From Adiantum capillus-veneris (taxonomy: Eukaryota; Streptophyta; Polypodiopsida; Polypodiales; Pteridaceae): a stretch of 64,000 bases of DNA. The notes beneath the pieces are model-generated. The model was not told where the DNA came from and searched no databases. It saw only the letters and a list, made by a program, of their open reading frames with translations. How positions within the stretch are numbered: position 1 is the first letter of the stretch; each line of letters opens with the position of its first letter. Made by a program: the position numbers and the translations under genes. Where the stretch lies: assembly GCA_014529385.2 (NCBI GenBank), contig CM043967.1:135295182-135359181 (forward strand), in the 5' to 3' direction. Of the stretch, positions 32,277-42,764 are shown in pieces.

Positions 32277-32666
32277 AATGGTCTACATGTTTGGTCTTAT
32301 TCCGAGCAGCTCGACTAATGTTATTGTACAGGTGATTTAGGTAGATAGAATATCTATTAACCCTTTTGAATCAATGACCAGATAGTCTCTGTGATGGGAC
32401 TGCAATAACACCTGATTTTTCCTCGTACTCTCCCCTATAGGATGGTAGTGTTCTTAGCAAATGGGGTTGACTATCCATAGATTTTACAGATCCTTTGTCA
32501 CCTAATACGATTGCATTTCTAGATTCATTTGAGATCCAGCCTCAAATTCCTCTATTGGTAGAAGAAACACTCCTCTTCCATCACTTGTCTAGTTTAATTG
32601 TCTGCTTAGCTCACTTACTTCATTGGCCTCTCTAACTTTTTTCCACAAATCATCAAGACCATCTAT

Positions 32667-33221
32667 TTATTTACAACTCTCAAGTATATCTAGGCTAAAT
32701 CCCTCATAAGAGTTATCCATGGTATTCAATACTATCCTTGGTTCTAATGATGGATCCTTGAGCTTTGGTCCATGCTCGTGAATGGAATATAGCTCTATTT
32801 GTTCTTGTCTTGGTGGGATTATTGGTGTAGGTAGGACAAGATTCACATCTTTAGGTTTTCCAACTGGTGGTTCTAGTAAATCTTGGGCTGTTTGAATCAC
32901 TCTCTTGAACATTTCAAGCCTTTTCTTTTCTAGTTTTGTATATGGATGTGTCATCCACCTTTGTTCTTTGATTTGGTTGTTTTTTGGTTGTACATCACAG
33001 GCTTTTAGGACATCATCTAATGGCTCATTAACCTTCTCAACCACCACTGATCCTCCTGAACAAGCATTTCTTGGCTTCTCTTCCGTGGATTGTTCTTTTG
33101 GAGGTTGAGATGCCTCCGTAAGAGAAGGTGAAACCCTTTCCTCATGTTTTATTATCTTGTCTTTAGCTTGGGTAAGACCCTCAGTTAGGGATTTTTTCTC
33201 TGGGTCTCTACGTGCTTTCAT
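32667..33221 (-). pseudogene. Gag-protease linker domain (184 codons open)
   Basis: Charged, Lys/Glu/Pro-rich protein. EQRWMTHPYTKLEKKRLEMFKRV...LVLPTPIIPPRQEQIEL aligns in order with EPQWPRSKKKIG...DTVFPTQQQPHQVHRPL at 46620-46850. It is the longest open frame of this element. No enzyme motif is present; it is probably a spacer between Gag and protease. Confidence 0.5.
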
Positions 33222-33529
33222 CCTAGACTTTCTAGCTTTCCTACTTTTCTGTTTTCTCTTGGTTTTTTTACTAGGTACATCGGTCTTTGGTTGTTAGCAT
33301 CACTCTTTGGTTCATCCATCTCTGTACTTGCCACGGTTTTTGTTTTCTTCGTCTCTAGTTTCTCATCAGCTTCCTTTCAATCTTGTGGTTTTGTAACTAC
33401 CTAAACTAGTACGGTGTTTTCTTTTTCCGAGCTACTGGGTAGCTAAACAATTCCTAAGACATTTGTTGTGATATTTATGGCTTAGTTTGGGTGTTTTGGA
33501 TAGTCGAGGATCAAGTGAATGATGCCACA

Positions 33530-34827
33530 CTCCAGAAAATATTCATTTACTTGAGTGATATCCGTTTGAGGACATTGCTTGACCAAGTGGTTTTCACAGC
33601 TTTTGTGACACTCTGGTTGAGAAGTTTCTTCTTGCATTTCCTCTTGGTTATAAACAAGCTCTGACCTAGCTAATGTGATTCACAATGAACCGGAATTTCC
33701 TTTCCTCCATCTCATACCTTCTTTCTTTAGTCAAAATGCAAGGTATGGAGATTGTACTGGCCTCACCACTCCATGTATTTATCTCATCTGTGTTGTCGCT
33801 TCGAAGGGAAGTGTTTGCTTTTGTTGCTATGATTCATTCTAGTTGGTACTAGCACTTGGTTATCAGAAGGCTCCATCATCTGTGTATATTTCATGTCTCT
33901 ACAGGCATTCTAGCACATGGCAGTGGAGGTTGTTATCTTAAGACATGCTATGGCCTTGAAACTCCTATTGAAAGTGGCGCATTCCCTATAAAATATTTAG
34001 GCGGAGTAGGTGCTACTGAAATAGGTTGTACATACCTCTCCCTAGCATATTCCTTGCTATAGTAACACTCCTCCTTCTTATGGTTTGTCCATTTTCTCAC
34101 CATTTAATCTCCCTCAGATAAGACTTTACAAGAGGAGCTAACCTCTTGACCATTTCATTGGTAAACTTTCTTGATCGCTGGGTGTCATTGGTTTTGCAAT
34201 GGACTCACTCATCTGTGAATCAATATGCTAAGAGGATATGTTGTCCTCTTGAGTCTTACAATCCTTTTATTTATATTATTTACAGTTATCCACCACCAGA
34301 GAAAGATATTCTTTGATTAATTCATTTAGCATCAAACTCCTTATCATATGCATATCCTTTTGAAGACTTGCATGTCTCATTTCTTGGATACAGATAAGCA
34401 TTACTCGTGTCTGCATAGGTAGTTCAGCTCTTCAATAGAACTTGACTTATCTATTGAGCCGTAATGCCACTTTGCATACTGGTTCACCCTCTTTCTACTT
34501 GAGTTTACGGATTTGTGAGAACTTGTTGTGAACTATCTCTTTTTGCAAGAATTCTTTGATGAATTCTTCAAATAGCTCGTATAGAGTCTCAAAACTACGT
34601 CTTTCCACTAAGTCGAACCATGTATCCGCATCATCTTTGAGAGTCAATCCAAATCCTGCATACTGTGTCACAAAATTCAAAACTTCCTTAGGTCTAATTA
34701 CTCTTTTGAAAGCCGCTACTTGATCTCTCAGATCTTTACCTCCACAGTATTTCCTATTTACCCATTTTTGAACTTGGGATGGTCTAACTCGTCGATTGTC
34801 TAAAAGTCTAATCATAGACTCTCCCAA
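33530..34827 (-). pseudogene. gag: Gag with zinc knuckles of the gag-protease element
   Basis: The open part 34827-34495 (KEVLNFVTQYAGFGLTLKDDADTWFDLVERRSFETLYELFEEFIKEFLQKE) fits the Ty3 Retrotrans_gag pattern of ...A..WF..L....F..F...F...F. Further on, knuckle-like CHKSCENHLVKQC and ECGIIHLILDY (33650-33550) correspond to the CX2CX3HX4C motifs at 45720-46300. Many stops lie between the two. Confidence 0.6.
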
Positions 34828-35159
34828 TATTTCTCTTGTTTTAGGCCTTGTACTATGGCTAGGTTCTTCTTTGAAGACTGGTTGTTCTATAGGAGATTGT
34901 TCTATTGAGGAGATTCACTTAAGGAGGCATTTGTTCCATCTCTGTGATCATTTTGTCTCTCGTTATTACTCTAGAAGGGAATCCAGATGGTGTTGGGATG
35001 CGACGTTTTGTTGCATCTCTTGTGTGAAAAAACTCTTCCATGTAGAAAAGTGTCATGTGTCAATTATTGGGGTGGTAAAGCATAATGTTGGGCGGCCGGA
35101 TACTAACCGAGAACTAACACTGACCATTGAGTCTACATAAAATAATAAGGAATCATAAC
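34828..35159. other. Boundary between the reverse gag element and the chromovirus
   Basis: No domain or terminal repeat identified. The chromovirus frame becomes readable only after about 35280. Confidence 0.4.
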
Positions 35160-35421
35160 CCTAACACTATTGTGTTTGGAGTCCACCCAAACCTGTGTCT
35201 CCTCTGTTCTTCTCTCTTCTCCAGTACTGCACATACACACATGCTCTTGCACGCACTTTACATACACACACAAAAGTGTTAACAAATCTAACAAACAAAG
35301 TTCTCTCAATTTAAATTCTATAGAGCAACGTGCAACTGTTGTAAAACAAACATTATAGGAATTACAAGATTCTCTATCACAGCATAACTCTAGTTTACTT
35401 TCTCCTTTTGCACGACAAAAG

Positions 35422-36355
35422 TTGACTCACTTACTCACGGAGTATAGTGATGTGTTCTCAAGTGATTTACCACCAGGTTTACCCCCTACACGTGATGTGC
35501 AGCATGGCATAGATGTCTTGTTAGGCACTAAACCGATGAGTAAACCACCTTATTGTATGAGTGCTAAAGAAGCCAAGGAGGTTGAGAGTCAGTTGGCTGA
35601 CTATCTCGCCCATGGTTTCATTAGACCTAGCACTTTGCCTTGGGCATCACCAATTCTATTGGTAAAAAAGAAAGATGGTACTATGCACATTTGCGTAGAT
35701 TATCGCGGATTAAACGCCATAACCATCAAGAACAAGTATCCTCTACCAAGAGTAGATGAGTTGTTTGATCAACTCCATGGGACAAGATACTATACAGAGA
35801 TAGATCTTCGTTCAGGATACCACCAGGTGTGTATCCTTTTACAAGATATCTCCAAAACTGCCTTTAGAACACGGGTCGGGCATTTTGAATTTTTGGTTAT
35901 GCCTTTTGGTCTAACCAATGCTCTAGCTACATTTATGACACTCATGGATAGTGTCTTACGTCAAATTTGTTGTGGTTTTCCTTGATGACATTCTCATTTA
36001 CAGTAAGACTGAGGATAAACACATAGAACACCTACGATGAGTGTTCGAACAGCTACGAGCTCACGTGTTGTACGCTAAGCAAAGCAAGTGCGATTTCTTT
36101 AAAATAGAGATACATTACCTCGGTCATGTGATCTCTTATTCTGGCATCAAGATGGACACTGACAAGGTCGCTGCCATTCTTCGATGGCCACATCCCAACA
36201 CGGTTGAGGAGCTTCAAATATTTTTAGGCATGGATGGATTTTATCAACAGTATATCCATGACTATGCCAAAATCATTGTTCCTATGACGGATCAACTTAA
36301 AGAAAAAGGTAAGACCTTTTCTTGGGAAGAAGCCCAAAAATGCAGTTTCGAATAG
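35422..36355 (+). pseudogene. pol: Chromovirus reverse transcriptase
   Basis: Open 35422-35985, then a frameshift near 35976, then continuing to 36355. Motifs: [19 protein letters not shown] upstream, [75 protein letters not shown], then [11 protein letters not shown] after the shift (the YxDD box as FLDD) and the connection SKCDFFKIEIHYLGHVIS. All RT boxes are legible. An in-frame TAG at 36353-36355 separates it from RNase H. Confidence 0.9.
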
Positions 36356-36415
36356 CTCAAGGTAGCTATAGCCACTGCTCCCATCTTAGCAATCGTCGAC
36401 CCACTTAAGCCGTTT

Positions 36416-36955
36416 GTGGTAGAGACTGATGCTAGTGATAAAGCCATTGGTGCGGTACTTCTCCAAGAGGGAACACCTATAGACTTTGAAAGTAAAAAGT
36501 TAGATAGAGCTCAACAGAATTATTATGTTTATGAGAGAGAGCTCTATGCCATAATTCACGCTTTACAAAAGTGGCGTCGCTATTTATATGGTGCCAAGTT
36601 TGAAATAGTTTTTGACTATGAGAGTATCAAATGGTTTACTACTCAAACAGACTTGAAGGGCCATAAAGCTAGATGGGCAGAAATCCTTCAAGATTATGAT
36701 TGTAAGCTACAATATCGCAAGGAGCGATATAATGTAGTAGCGGATGCACTAAGTCGGATGCCTCAGATTAATTCACTTGCTTTCATGGAACTAAAGAGTG
36801 GATTTTTGGAGTCATTACGTGGCAAGTGTGCACAAGTTCAATCATATGCTAAAGTGTGGAGTGCAGTTTTAAAAAGGGGTCCCTCACACTCACATGTCTC
36901 TAAACAGCCAGATCAACATGTCTCTGCATGCGCAGATAGAAACTCCAACACATAG
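36416..36955 (+). pseudogene. Chromovirus RNase H
   Basis: VVETDASDKAIGAVLLQEG has the first acidic motif (TDAS). YYVYERELYAIIHALQKWRRYL carries the catalytic Glu. IVFDYESIKWF is where D-H-S/K-L is usual, with DYES in place of TDHxSL. YNVVADALSRMP gives the last Asp. It then runs into unrelated sequence and stops. The first part continues from the RT block after a stop. Confidence 0.85.
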
Positions 36956-36970
36956 AGCTCCACCCCTACT

Positions 36971-37018
36971 AAGGAAGAGCTTAAGTAAGGAAGAGCTTAA
37001 GTAAGGAAGAGCTTAAGC
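36971..37018 (+). repeat. Three tandem copies of a 16-bp unit
   Basis: AAGGAAGAGCTTAAGT at 36971, 36987 and 37003 (last base C in the third copy). The two extra copies add 32 bp, which is not a multiple of three, so they shift the reading frame between RNase H and integrase. Confidence 0.95.
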
Positions 37019-37049
37019 GATGGAAGAATTTTTCCATTGATGATGGCTA

Positions 37050-38172
37050 CTTACTCCACAAAGGTAGAGTATGTGTGCCAAAGGACTCAGACACTAGGCA
37101 CCAAATCTTATTTGAGTGTCACAATAGTCCAAGGGCTAGTCATCCAGGTATTCGTAAGACGTATGCCTTAGTTCCATGGAAATTTTATTGATCGGGCTTA
37201 CATCATGATGTTCAAGAGTACGTACTCAATTGCCAACAGTGCCAAGTTAATAAGGTAGAGTGCCTCAAGGTAGGTGGCCTTTTACATCCTTTAGAGATTC
37301 CACAAGGTAAGTGGAAGAGTATCTCTATGGATTTTGTAGTAGGACTACCTACTACAAATCGTGACCATGATGCCATTTCGGTAATTGTAGACCGTCTCAC
37401 AAAGATGAGTCAACTCATTCCCACTAAGACTACGGTTAAGACAACAGAATTAGCATGTCTATTTGTAGAGCATATATATAAACTCTACAATCTTCTAGCT
37501 AGTATCATTAGTGACAGAGATCAAAAGTTCAATAATCACTTCTAGAGAGATGTGTTCTAAAAGTTGGAAACTAAACTTAATCTAAGTACGGCTGATAATC
37601 CAAAAACAGATTGTCGAATAGAAAGAGTTAATCAAGTGCTAGAGGATATGCTACGAGCATACGTTAGCAAGAAGCAAACCAATTGGGAAGACTACTTACC
37701 TGTATTGGAATTTGCTTATAATAGTTCAAAGCATGTGACTACAAGGTTTAGTCCATTTATGCTTTTATATGAATTTCAACTTAGATCACCCGTTATGGTG
37801 GGGTTGGCTAAGGAGAAGATACAACAAGCAAAGGATTTTCTCCAAGACCATTTTGACATGCTTCGAGTTGGTCGACAAAATGTTAAGCAAGCTCAAGATC
37901 GATATAAGAAGTATGCAGATGAACATTGTAGCCTTGATACTTTCAAAGAAGGAGACAAGATTTTCCTCAAAGTTCCGGAGCATTCAAAAAGTCTAAAGAC
38001 AGGAAGAGTTACTAAAATTTCACCACGCTATTGTGAACCGTTTACCATTCTCAAACGTTTAGGTCAAGTGGCCTATAAGTTAGCTCTCCCAGAGTACTCC
38101 CAAGTTCATCCTATTTTTCATGTTAGCGTTTACGAAAACAGCCAGGACAGAATGATAACGTCATTGACATAG
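37050..38172 (+). pseudogene. Chromovirus integrase
   Basis: Zinc finger: FECHNSPRASHPGIRKTYA...LNCQQCQ (H...H...CxxC, 37110-37240). Core: SISMDFVVGLPTTNRDHDA with the first Asp, SIISDRDQKFNNHF with the second, and RIERVNQVLEDML with the Glu. Stops near 37543 and 37558 cut the core. The C-terminal domain (FKEGDKIFLKV, KISPRYCEPFTILKRLG, HPIFHVSVYE) includes the HPVFHVS motif typical of Ty3 integrases. Residues are well kept, but the frame is not continuous. Confidence 0.9.
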
Positions 38173-38174
38173 GT

Positions 38175-38366
38175 GTGTTAGTTGACCTTATCGAACCGCC
38201 AAGCATTCCTCATGAGCCCAAAAAGATTTTGGATTCTCATGAGCTTTGTACCAGACATCATGTCAGACGACAGGTATTGGTAAAATGGCTAGATAGACTT
38301 GAAGAAGGTTCTATATGGGAGAATGTATCCGCACTTAAGAAACGTTTTCCTACGTTCGTTTTTTAG
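38175..38366 (+). pseudogene. Chromodomain at the integrase C-terminus
   Basis: EPKKILDSHELCTRHHVRRQVLVKW, LDRLEEGSIWENVSALKKRFP: the pattern P..IL..R..R....LVKW......TWE....L...FP of chromodomains that chromoviruses use to target chromatin (established knowledge). A stop/shift separates it from integrase, so it would not be made as a fusion in this copy. Confidence 0.75.
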
Positions 38367-38383
38367 AACGAAAACAATTATCC

Positions 38384-38392
38384 AAGGGGGGG
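38384..38392 (+). promoter_or_regulatory. Polypurine tract of the chromovirus
   Basis: AAGGGGGGG lies three bases before the LTR start TGTAAAAAC. Confidence 0.8.
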
Positions 38393-38395
38393 TAA

Positions 38396-38517
38396 TGTAA
38401 AAACAAGGGTCCTATGGGCAAGGCCACGACACAGTTGGACAATGTGTACGCTAGGGGGAGGTTATAAGATAGCATGGTTGGGTGGAGACTAGCACACGCA
38501 TTACCACCGCCCTTTCA
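38396..38517 (+). repeat. Short LTR, copy B (122 bp)
   Basis: TGTAAAAACAAGGG...CGCCCTTTCA, with TATAAGATAG in the middle. It follows the chromovirus polypurine tract and so acts as its 3' LTR. It is the inverted counterpart of 27595-27717. Confidence 0.8.
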
Positions 38518-38870
38518 GAGTCATAGTGAGAAATGTAGCAGCCAACCACAAACATGAGTTGACCATTTGGTGGGCTGATTTTCAGCCATAAGTAGCATTT
38601 AAACTTATCTTCTTTGACAATGGAAACATCTTTCAAACCCTTTTTGATCATACATGCTATGTCTCCTTGGCCTCTACGTTGCTTTGAATTTTTGGCCCAC
38701 ATCAAAGAATGCACATCGTATTTGTCAAAACCAAGAATCATTGCGCATCATGCTCCCATGTTTCAACAAGAAGTATCACATGGGAGTCATTGGTAAGCTC
38801 ATCAATGCCAATTCCCTCGTTCCATGGATACTTGTTACAATTCCAAAAGCTTATTCACAAGCGTGAATTG
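38518..38870 (-). pseudogene. LINE ORF2 endonuclease, N-terminal part
   Basis: DELTNDSHVILLVETWEHD (the EN ...LvETH-type motif with Glu), FDKYDVHSLMWAKNSK..RGQGDIACMIKKGLKD, VSIVKEDKFKCYLWLKI and FVVGCYISHYDS. The same block is found in the LINE at 62240-63376 (ACMVKKGLEDF, WLKI, AGCYITHHDS). The apurinic-type endonuclease nicks target DNA to prime reverse transcription. It ends at the short LTR, so the rest of ORF2 is missing. Confidence 0.8.
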
Positions 38871-38891
38871 GTCTCATAGATCATGTGTTCC

Positions 38892-39331
38892 TATTTGTTG
38901 AGTGGACTTGCATCCTCCTCAAGTGACTTTTTTTCTTGAGATGACACCTTAACCTTCTTTCTTCTTTCCTTATATGCTTTGCGACGTGCATTTTGTTGCA
39001 CAAGAGTGCAATCCTCATATACATTACAACCCATTCCTTTGAGATAGATCCAACTAATTTCAAGAATGATCTTTCTCTTTACCTCATCAGCCATGGTACA
39101 TACAATAGGTCTTTCTCCCGAGCGAGGGACTCCTTATTTTCCAACTCGATGTGCACCATAATCCATGATTCTAGACATGCCAAAGTATGTAGCAAAAGAC
39201 TCTTCAATAGCAATCGCAAGAGACTGGGGTGTTTCCATGCTTTCCTCCTTGATTCCACGAATGACAATGTTCTTTGAGCGTTTTTGCCATTCTTGCAATT
39301 CTTGAGTGTCCACAATCTCTACATTCTTTGT
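38892..39331 (-). pseudogene. LINE ORF1, C-terminal part
   Basis: From 39331: TQELQEWQKRSKNIVIRGI, then SLAIAIEESFATYFGMSRIMDYGAHRVGK, then after a shift ADEVKRKIILEISWIYLKG and VYEDCTLVQQNARRKAYKERRKK. This is the RRM-like and C-terminal layout of L1 ORF1 proteins (R..NIVI.GI; K..I...ISW..LKG...YED). It continues ORF1 from 53428-54131 across the inserted copia. Binds LINE RNA in the family. Confidence 0.7.
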
Positions 39332-40059
39332 TGTTAGGAAATATGACGTAGCTAAATAGATATTTGAGTAGATTACTTAATAAAGAGAGATATATTTCAC
39401 AACAAGAGATTATACAATAGAGAGAGAGAGAGAGAGAGAGTACACACGATATACGTGGTTCACCCAATGTGGGCTACGTCCATGGGAAAGCATCCACTCT
39501 ATGGCTTTAGTACATCAAAACAAGAAGTAGTTTACAAAGGGATTATACCCTTAATAGAGCTCCCGCCTTGCTTCACTCTCACCACCTCACACTTGCCTTG
39601 TTGCATCAACTTCACACTATGAAATGTGTGTGGAAATGGCCTCCTTTTATAGGCCAAAAGGGGTGCCCTCTCTCATGAGAGGTAGCCATGTGTAGCCGCC
39701 CTTGTGTAGATAAGTCCAAATCGGACCCTCCAATCCGCCCATGTCTGGCCGCCCTTGAGAAGACAAGTTCGCTTTTGAATGTGGCCACCGGCCATTGACT
39801 TCCAACCACCGGCCACCGGCCACCGATCGGTCATTTTCCGACTACTTTTCGGCCGCCGTCCGACCATAATATTCTGGCAAAAAGGAATATTCCGGCGAAG
39901 CCAATCTTGAGCTTTGCTCCAGATTGGCTGTGAAAATTTTGGTTTCCGATGAGTGATTTTCCTTCACACACGATGGCTTCTCCTCATAATGGGGGCCTTA
40001 CAAATGTGCGCTTTTACCACAGAAAATTACAAGGGGTAAATCAGGATCCATACTTAACA
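39332..40059 (-). repeat. Copia LTR (3' LTR in element sense)
   Basis: Plus strand TGTTAGGAAATATG...CTTAACA. Contains a GA tract at 39421-39440 and CCGGCCAC-rich text also seen in the partner. Confidence 0.95.
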
Positions 40060-40070
40060 ATCTCCCACTT
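40060..40070 (-). promoter_or_regulatory. Polypurine tract of the 39-53 kb copia
   Basis: The reverse strand reads AAGTGGGAGAT directly before the LTR. Confidence 0.75.
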
Positions 40071-40139
40071 GGAGACCGATCTCCAAACCAAACCTGTGAC
40101 TGCTTTCCATTTAGGCTTCTTATCCTCGAATACCGATTG

Positions 40140-40841
40140 AAGATGAGCAAAAGCTCAAATTCTCCTTGTTGACCACCTTTGTAAACATGTCTGTAGGATT
40201 TTCACTTGTATGCACCTTTCCTAGCTTTAGCTGTCCCTCTTCCAAAAGAGTGCGTAATAAGTGACATCTCACCTCAATGTGCTTTGTCTTTGAATGAAAG
40301 GATGAGTTCTTTGCAAGATGGATAGTGCTTTAGCTATCAGTGTACAAGACACAATTGTCTTGTTTGAATCCAAGCTCTTCTAAGAATTTGTGAAGCCATA
40401 GAATTTCTCCGTCATTGCTACATACTCTACTTCCGTGGTAGAAAGTGAGACTACTTTCTGCAGCTTTGAAGCCTAGCTTACTATTGTGCCTCCAACCATG
40501 AATACATAGCCAGTAGTGCTCCTTCAAGTATCTTTGTCACCTGCCATATCTGCATTAGCATACCCTTCTAGAAAAATATCAGTTCCTCCAAAATACAAAG
40601 CATTTGTTGTTGTCCCTTTTAGATACCTAAGAATCCACTTCACAGCTTGCTAGTGTTCTTTACCTGGGTTGTCCATGAATCTACACACAACTCCCACTGC
40701 ATGTGCAATATCTGGCCTTGTCCAGACCAAAGCATACATTAGAGAACCTACCGCTGCAGCATATGAAACTTTAGACATATAGGATATCTCCTCTTGTGTC
40801 TTTGGACACATATCCTTCGTTAGTTTAAAGTGACCAACCAA
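40140..40841 (-). pseudogene. Copia RNase H
   Basis: VSYAAAVGSLMYALVWTRPDIAHAVGVV, then after a stop AVKWILRYLKGTT, EGYANADMAGDKDT, TGYVFMVGGTIVS, LSTTEVEYVAMTE. DxADxAGD and TEVEY correspond to the acidic motifs, with the first written ANADMAGD. Stops at several sites. It completes the pol of this element. Confidence 0.8.
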
Positions 40842-40966
40842 TGCATTGCAAACCTTTCTAGTACCTTCTTGATATAATTCTCTTGAGATAGTTTTATTGT
40901 CTTCTTCTTCTTATCCCTTGATATTTTCATACCAAGTATCCTCTTTGCAGCACCTAAATCTTTCAA

Positions 40967-41749
40967 TCAAAAAGATTTAGACAGCTCCTCTTTTAGGTAT
41001 TTGATGTCCTTCATGTTACAACTTGCAATCAGCATGTCATCAACATACAACATTAGGATGATGAACTTCCCATCTCCCAAATTCTTCGTATAGACGCAAT
41101 GAACTAAGTTGCATCTTCTGAATCCATGATCTAACATCCATCGATCGAAATTCAAGTACCATTGTTTTGATGCTTGCTTTAATCTATACAAGCTTTTTTT
41201 TAATCTGCAAACCATTTTCTCCTTACCTTTTACTTCATACCCCTTTGGTTGAAGCATGTAAATTTCCTCCTCTAAGTCATCATGAGGGAATGCCGTATTT
41301 ACATCCATGTGCTCAAGATTTAGATCATGAGCAGCCACAAGGCTTAAGACAATCCAAATTGAGTTCATTTTTACAACAGGAGAAAAAATTTCATTGAAGT
41401 CGATAACTTTCTTTTGAGAAAACCCTGTTACCAGAAGCCTAGACTTGTACCTTTTCTTCCCACCTTCTTCTTCCTTCAGCTTATACACCCATTTGTTTTC
41501 AAGTACCCGCTTACCTCTAGGCAACTCAACCAACTCCCATGTTTGGTTGCGATGTAGTGAGTCCATCTCCACTTGCATGCTTTTCGTCCATTCTTCTTTG
41601 GATTCGTGTTGCATAGCTTCTTCGTATGATTCCGGCTCTCCAGAATCTGAGATCAAGAAATGGTTGAAGGAAGGAACAAACCTTTCTGGAGGTCTACTTG
41701 CTCTTGTAGATCTTCGGGGAATAGGTTGAGGCTCTTCATTGGTTGACAT
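40967..41749 (-). pseudogene. pol: Copia reverse transcriptase (260 codons open)
   Basis: Full-length RT core in one frame: SYEEAMQHESKEEWTKSMQVEMDSL, TWELVELPRGKRVLENKWVYKLK, RLLVTGFSQKKVIDFNEIFSPVVKMNSI, MDVNTAFPHDDLEEEIYMLQPKGYE, VCRLKKSLYRLKQASKQWY and LMLYVDDMLIASCN. The catalytic YVDD is intact, but SLYGLKQ is SLYRLKQ and AFLHGDL is AFPHDDL. A frame change near 41700 separates it from integrase. Confidence 0.9.
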
Positions 41750-42171
41750 TGTTGCACATTGTCACCGTTTGCAGTCCTTGAGTCTTCACTATCCTCAAGC
41801 TCCATGTACTCATCACCGGTTTCTTTTGTTTGTTTTCTTTCCAAGTAATCTTTGTACATATTTTGTTTGTTAAAAATTACATCCCTAGTCCTTAAGATTT
41901 TACCATCTTCAGGATTCCATAGGCGATACCCAAAATCACCTTCTCCATAGCCAATAAAGAAACACTTTTTGGACTTTGCATCTAGCTTTGACCTTAGGCT
42001 TCTATCTATGTGCATGAAAGCCTCACAACCAAACACTTTGAGGAATGCATAATTCACTAGTTTACCTATCCATGCCTCTTCTAGAACTCCCCCATCCAAT
42101 GTCGTTGAGGGTGACCGGTTGATTAAGTACACAAACGTACTTACAGCTTCCGTCCAAAGCTCAAGCGGTAG
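41653..42171 (-). pseudogene. Copia integrase, C-terminal part
   Basis: GLPLELWTEAVSTFVYLINRSPST, LKVFGCEAFMHIDRSLRSKLD, KKCFFIGYGEGDFGYRLWNPED and RTRDVIFNKQ: the post-core region of copia integrase. The core half is at 50840-51200. The two join once the nested element and one GCCTG copy are removed. Confidence 0.85.
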
Positions 42172-42176
42172 GCCTG
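42172..42176. other. Target site duplication GCCTG (left)
   Basis: Matches 50835-50839 exactly. Confidence 0.9.
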
Positions 42177-42742
42177 TCCTAACCCTCACGCACATTCCTA
42201 TCACCTACGACGGACATTGTTTTATTTATTTGGTAGAGTCAGGTATCGGGCTTGTCAGTCCAATAGGAAAAGGGTAAGAGTGATCGCCGATGAGAGGTGC
42301 ACTCTAACTGGAACATTCAAGGGATTAGTTGGCTAAGCATGGGTGCCCAAGTGTGAATGGGGCGAGCTCATATAAAAATCAACTAAACCTAAAAATCACT
42401 CATTCTCTCATTTGTGCAATTGAAGAGTGCTCTTGCTTCATCTCCATCTTCTTCTTCATCATCTCCTTGTATGTGTGTGTATGCGAGAGAGAGAGAGAGA
42501 GAGTGCGATCGAGCATTACGGTGGCACGACGATGGCGAGGCGGTTGAGCGTGGCGTAGCAGCGTCTCCCTCTTCTTCGTGGCGAGGAATCCTCCACGACA
42601 GCAAGCGTAGAGCGGTGAGTGACACACCATCGCTATCTTTGAGCTTACTAGGTTAGGCTTGTTGTGTGCTTGGAGCCATTTGTGGCTCGCACATAGTGTA
42701 TCGGCAAGTTCCTTGCATTGACCTGTGCGACATATGCGCACA
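42177..42742 (+). repeat. 5' LTR of the gag-protease element
   Basis: Begins TCCTAACCCTC where the partner has TGTTAACCCTC, so the canonical TG is mutated here. Ends GCGCACA. Contains CATATAAAAATC (TATA-like, ~42368-42380) and a GA tract at 42485-42504. Confidence 0.9.
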
Positions 42743-42745
42743 TTT

Positions 42746-42764
42746 TTGGCGCCGCTGTCGGTGA
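42746..42764 (+). promoter_or_regulatory. Primer-binding site, tRNA-Asp type
   Basis: TTGGCGCCGCTGTCGGTGA, close to the Athila/Tat Asp-type primer site (15 of 18 positions by eye). It starts four bases after the LTR end. Confidence 0.7.

Larger units (their letters stand above)
30425..34827 (-). mobile_element. Gag-protease-only LTR element remnant (reverse strand)
   Basis: The block order gag, knuckles, charged linker, protease, W-I/V-P-K tail is the same as in the intact element at 42177-50834. Neither copy shows RT, RNase H or integrase. The proteins are clearly diverged from that element, so this is a second family member and not a recent duplicate. Stops are scattered throughout. No LTR pair was identified around it. 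Confidence 0.65.
35160..38517 (+). mobile_element. 5'-truncated Ty3 chromovirus
   Basis: In order on the plus strand: RT, RNase H, integrase with zinc finger, chromodomain, polypurine tract and a short 3' LTR. The 5' LTR, leader, gag and protease are missing. It ends at 38517 within LINE EN coding (HYDS), so it was inserted there or the two were joined by rearrangement. The reading frame is broken at least five times. Confidence 0.85.

Noticed and set aside
27595-38517. One large transposon bounded by the inverted 123-bp repeats
   Set aside because: Each repeat is better explained as an LTR: one is followed by a primer site and the other preceded by a polypurine tract. The interior holds several unrelated elements in both orientations.
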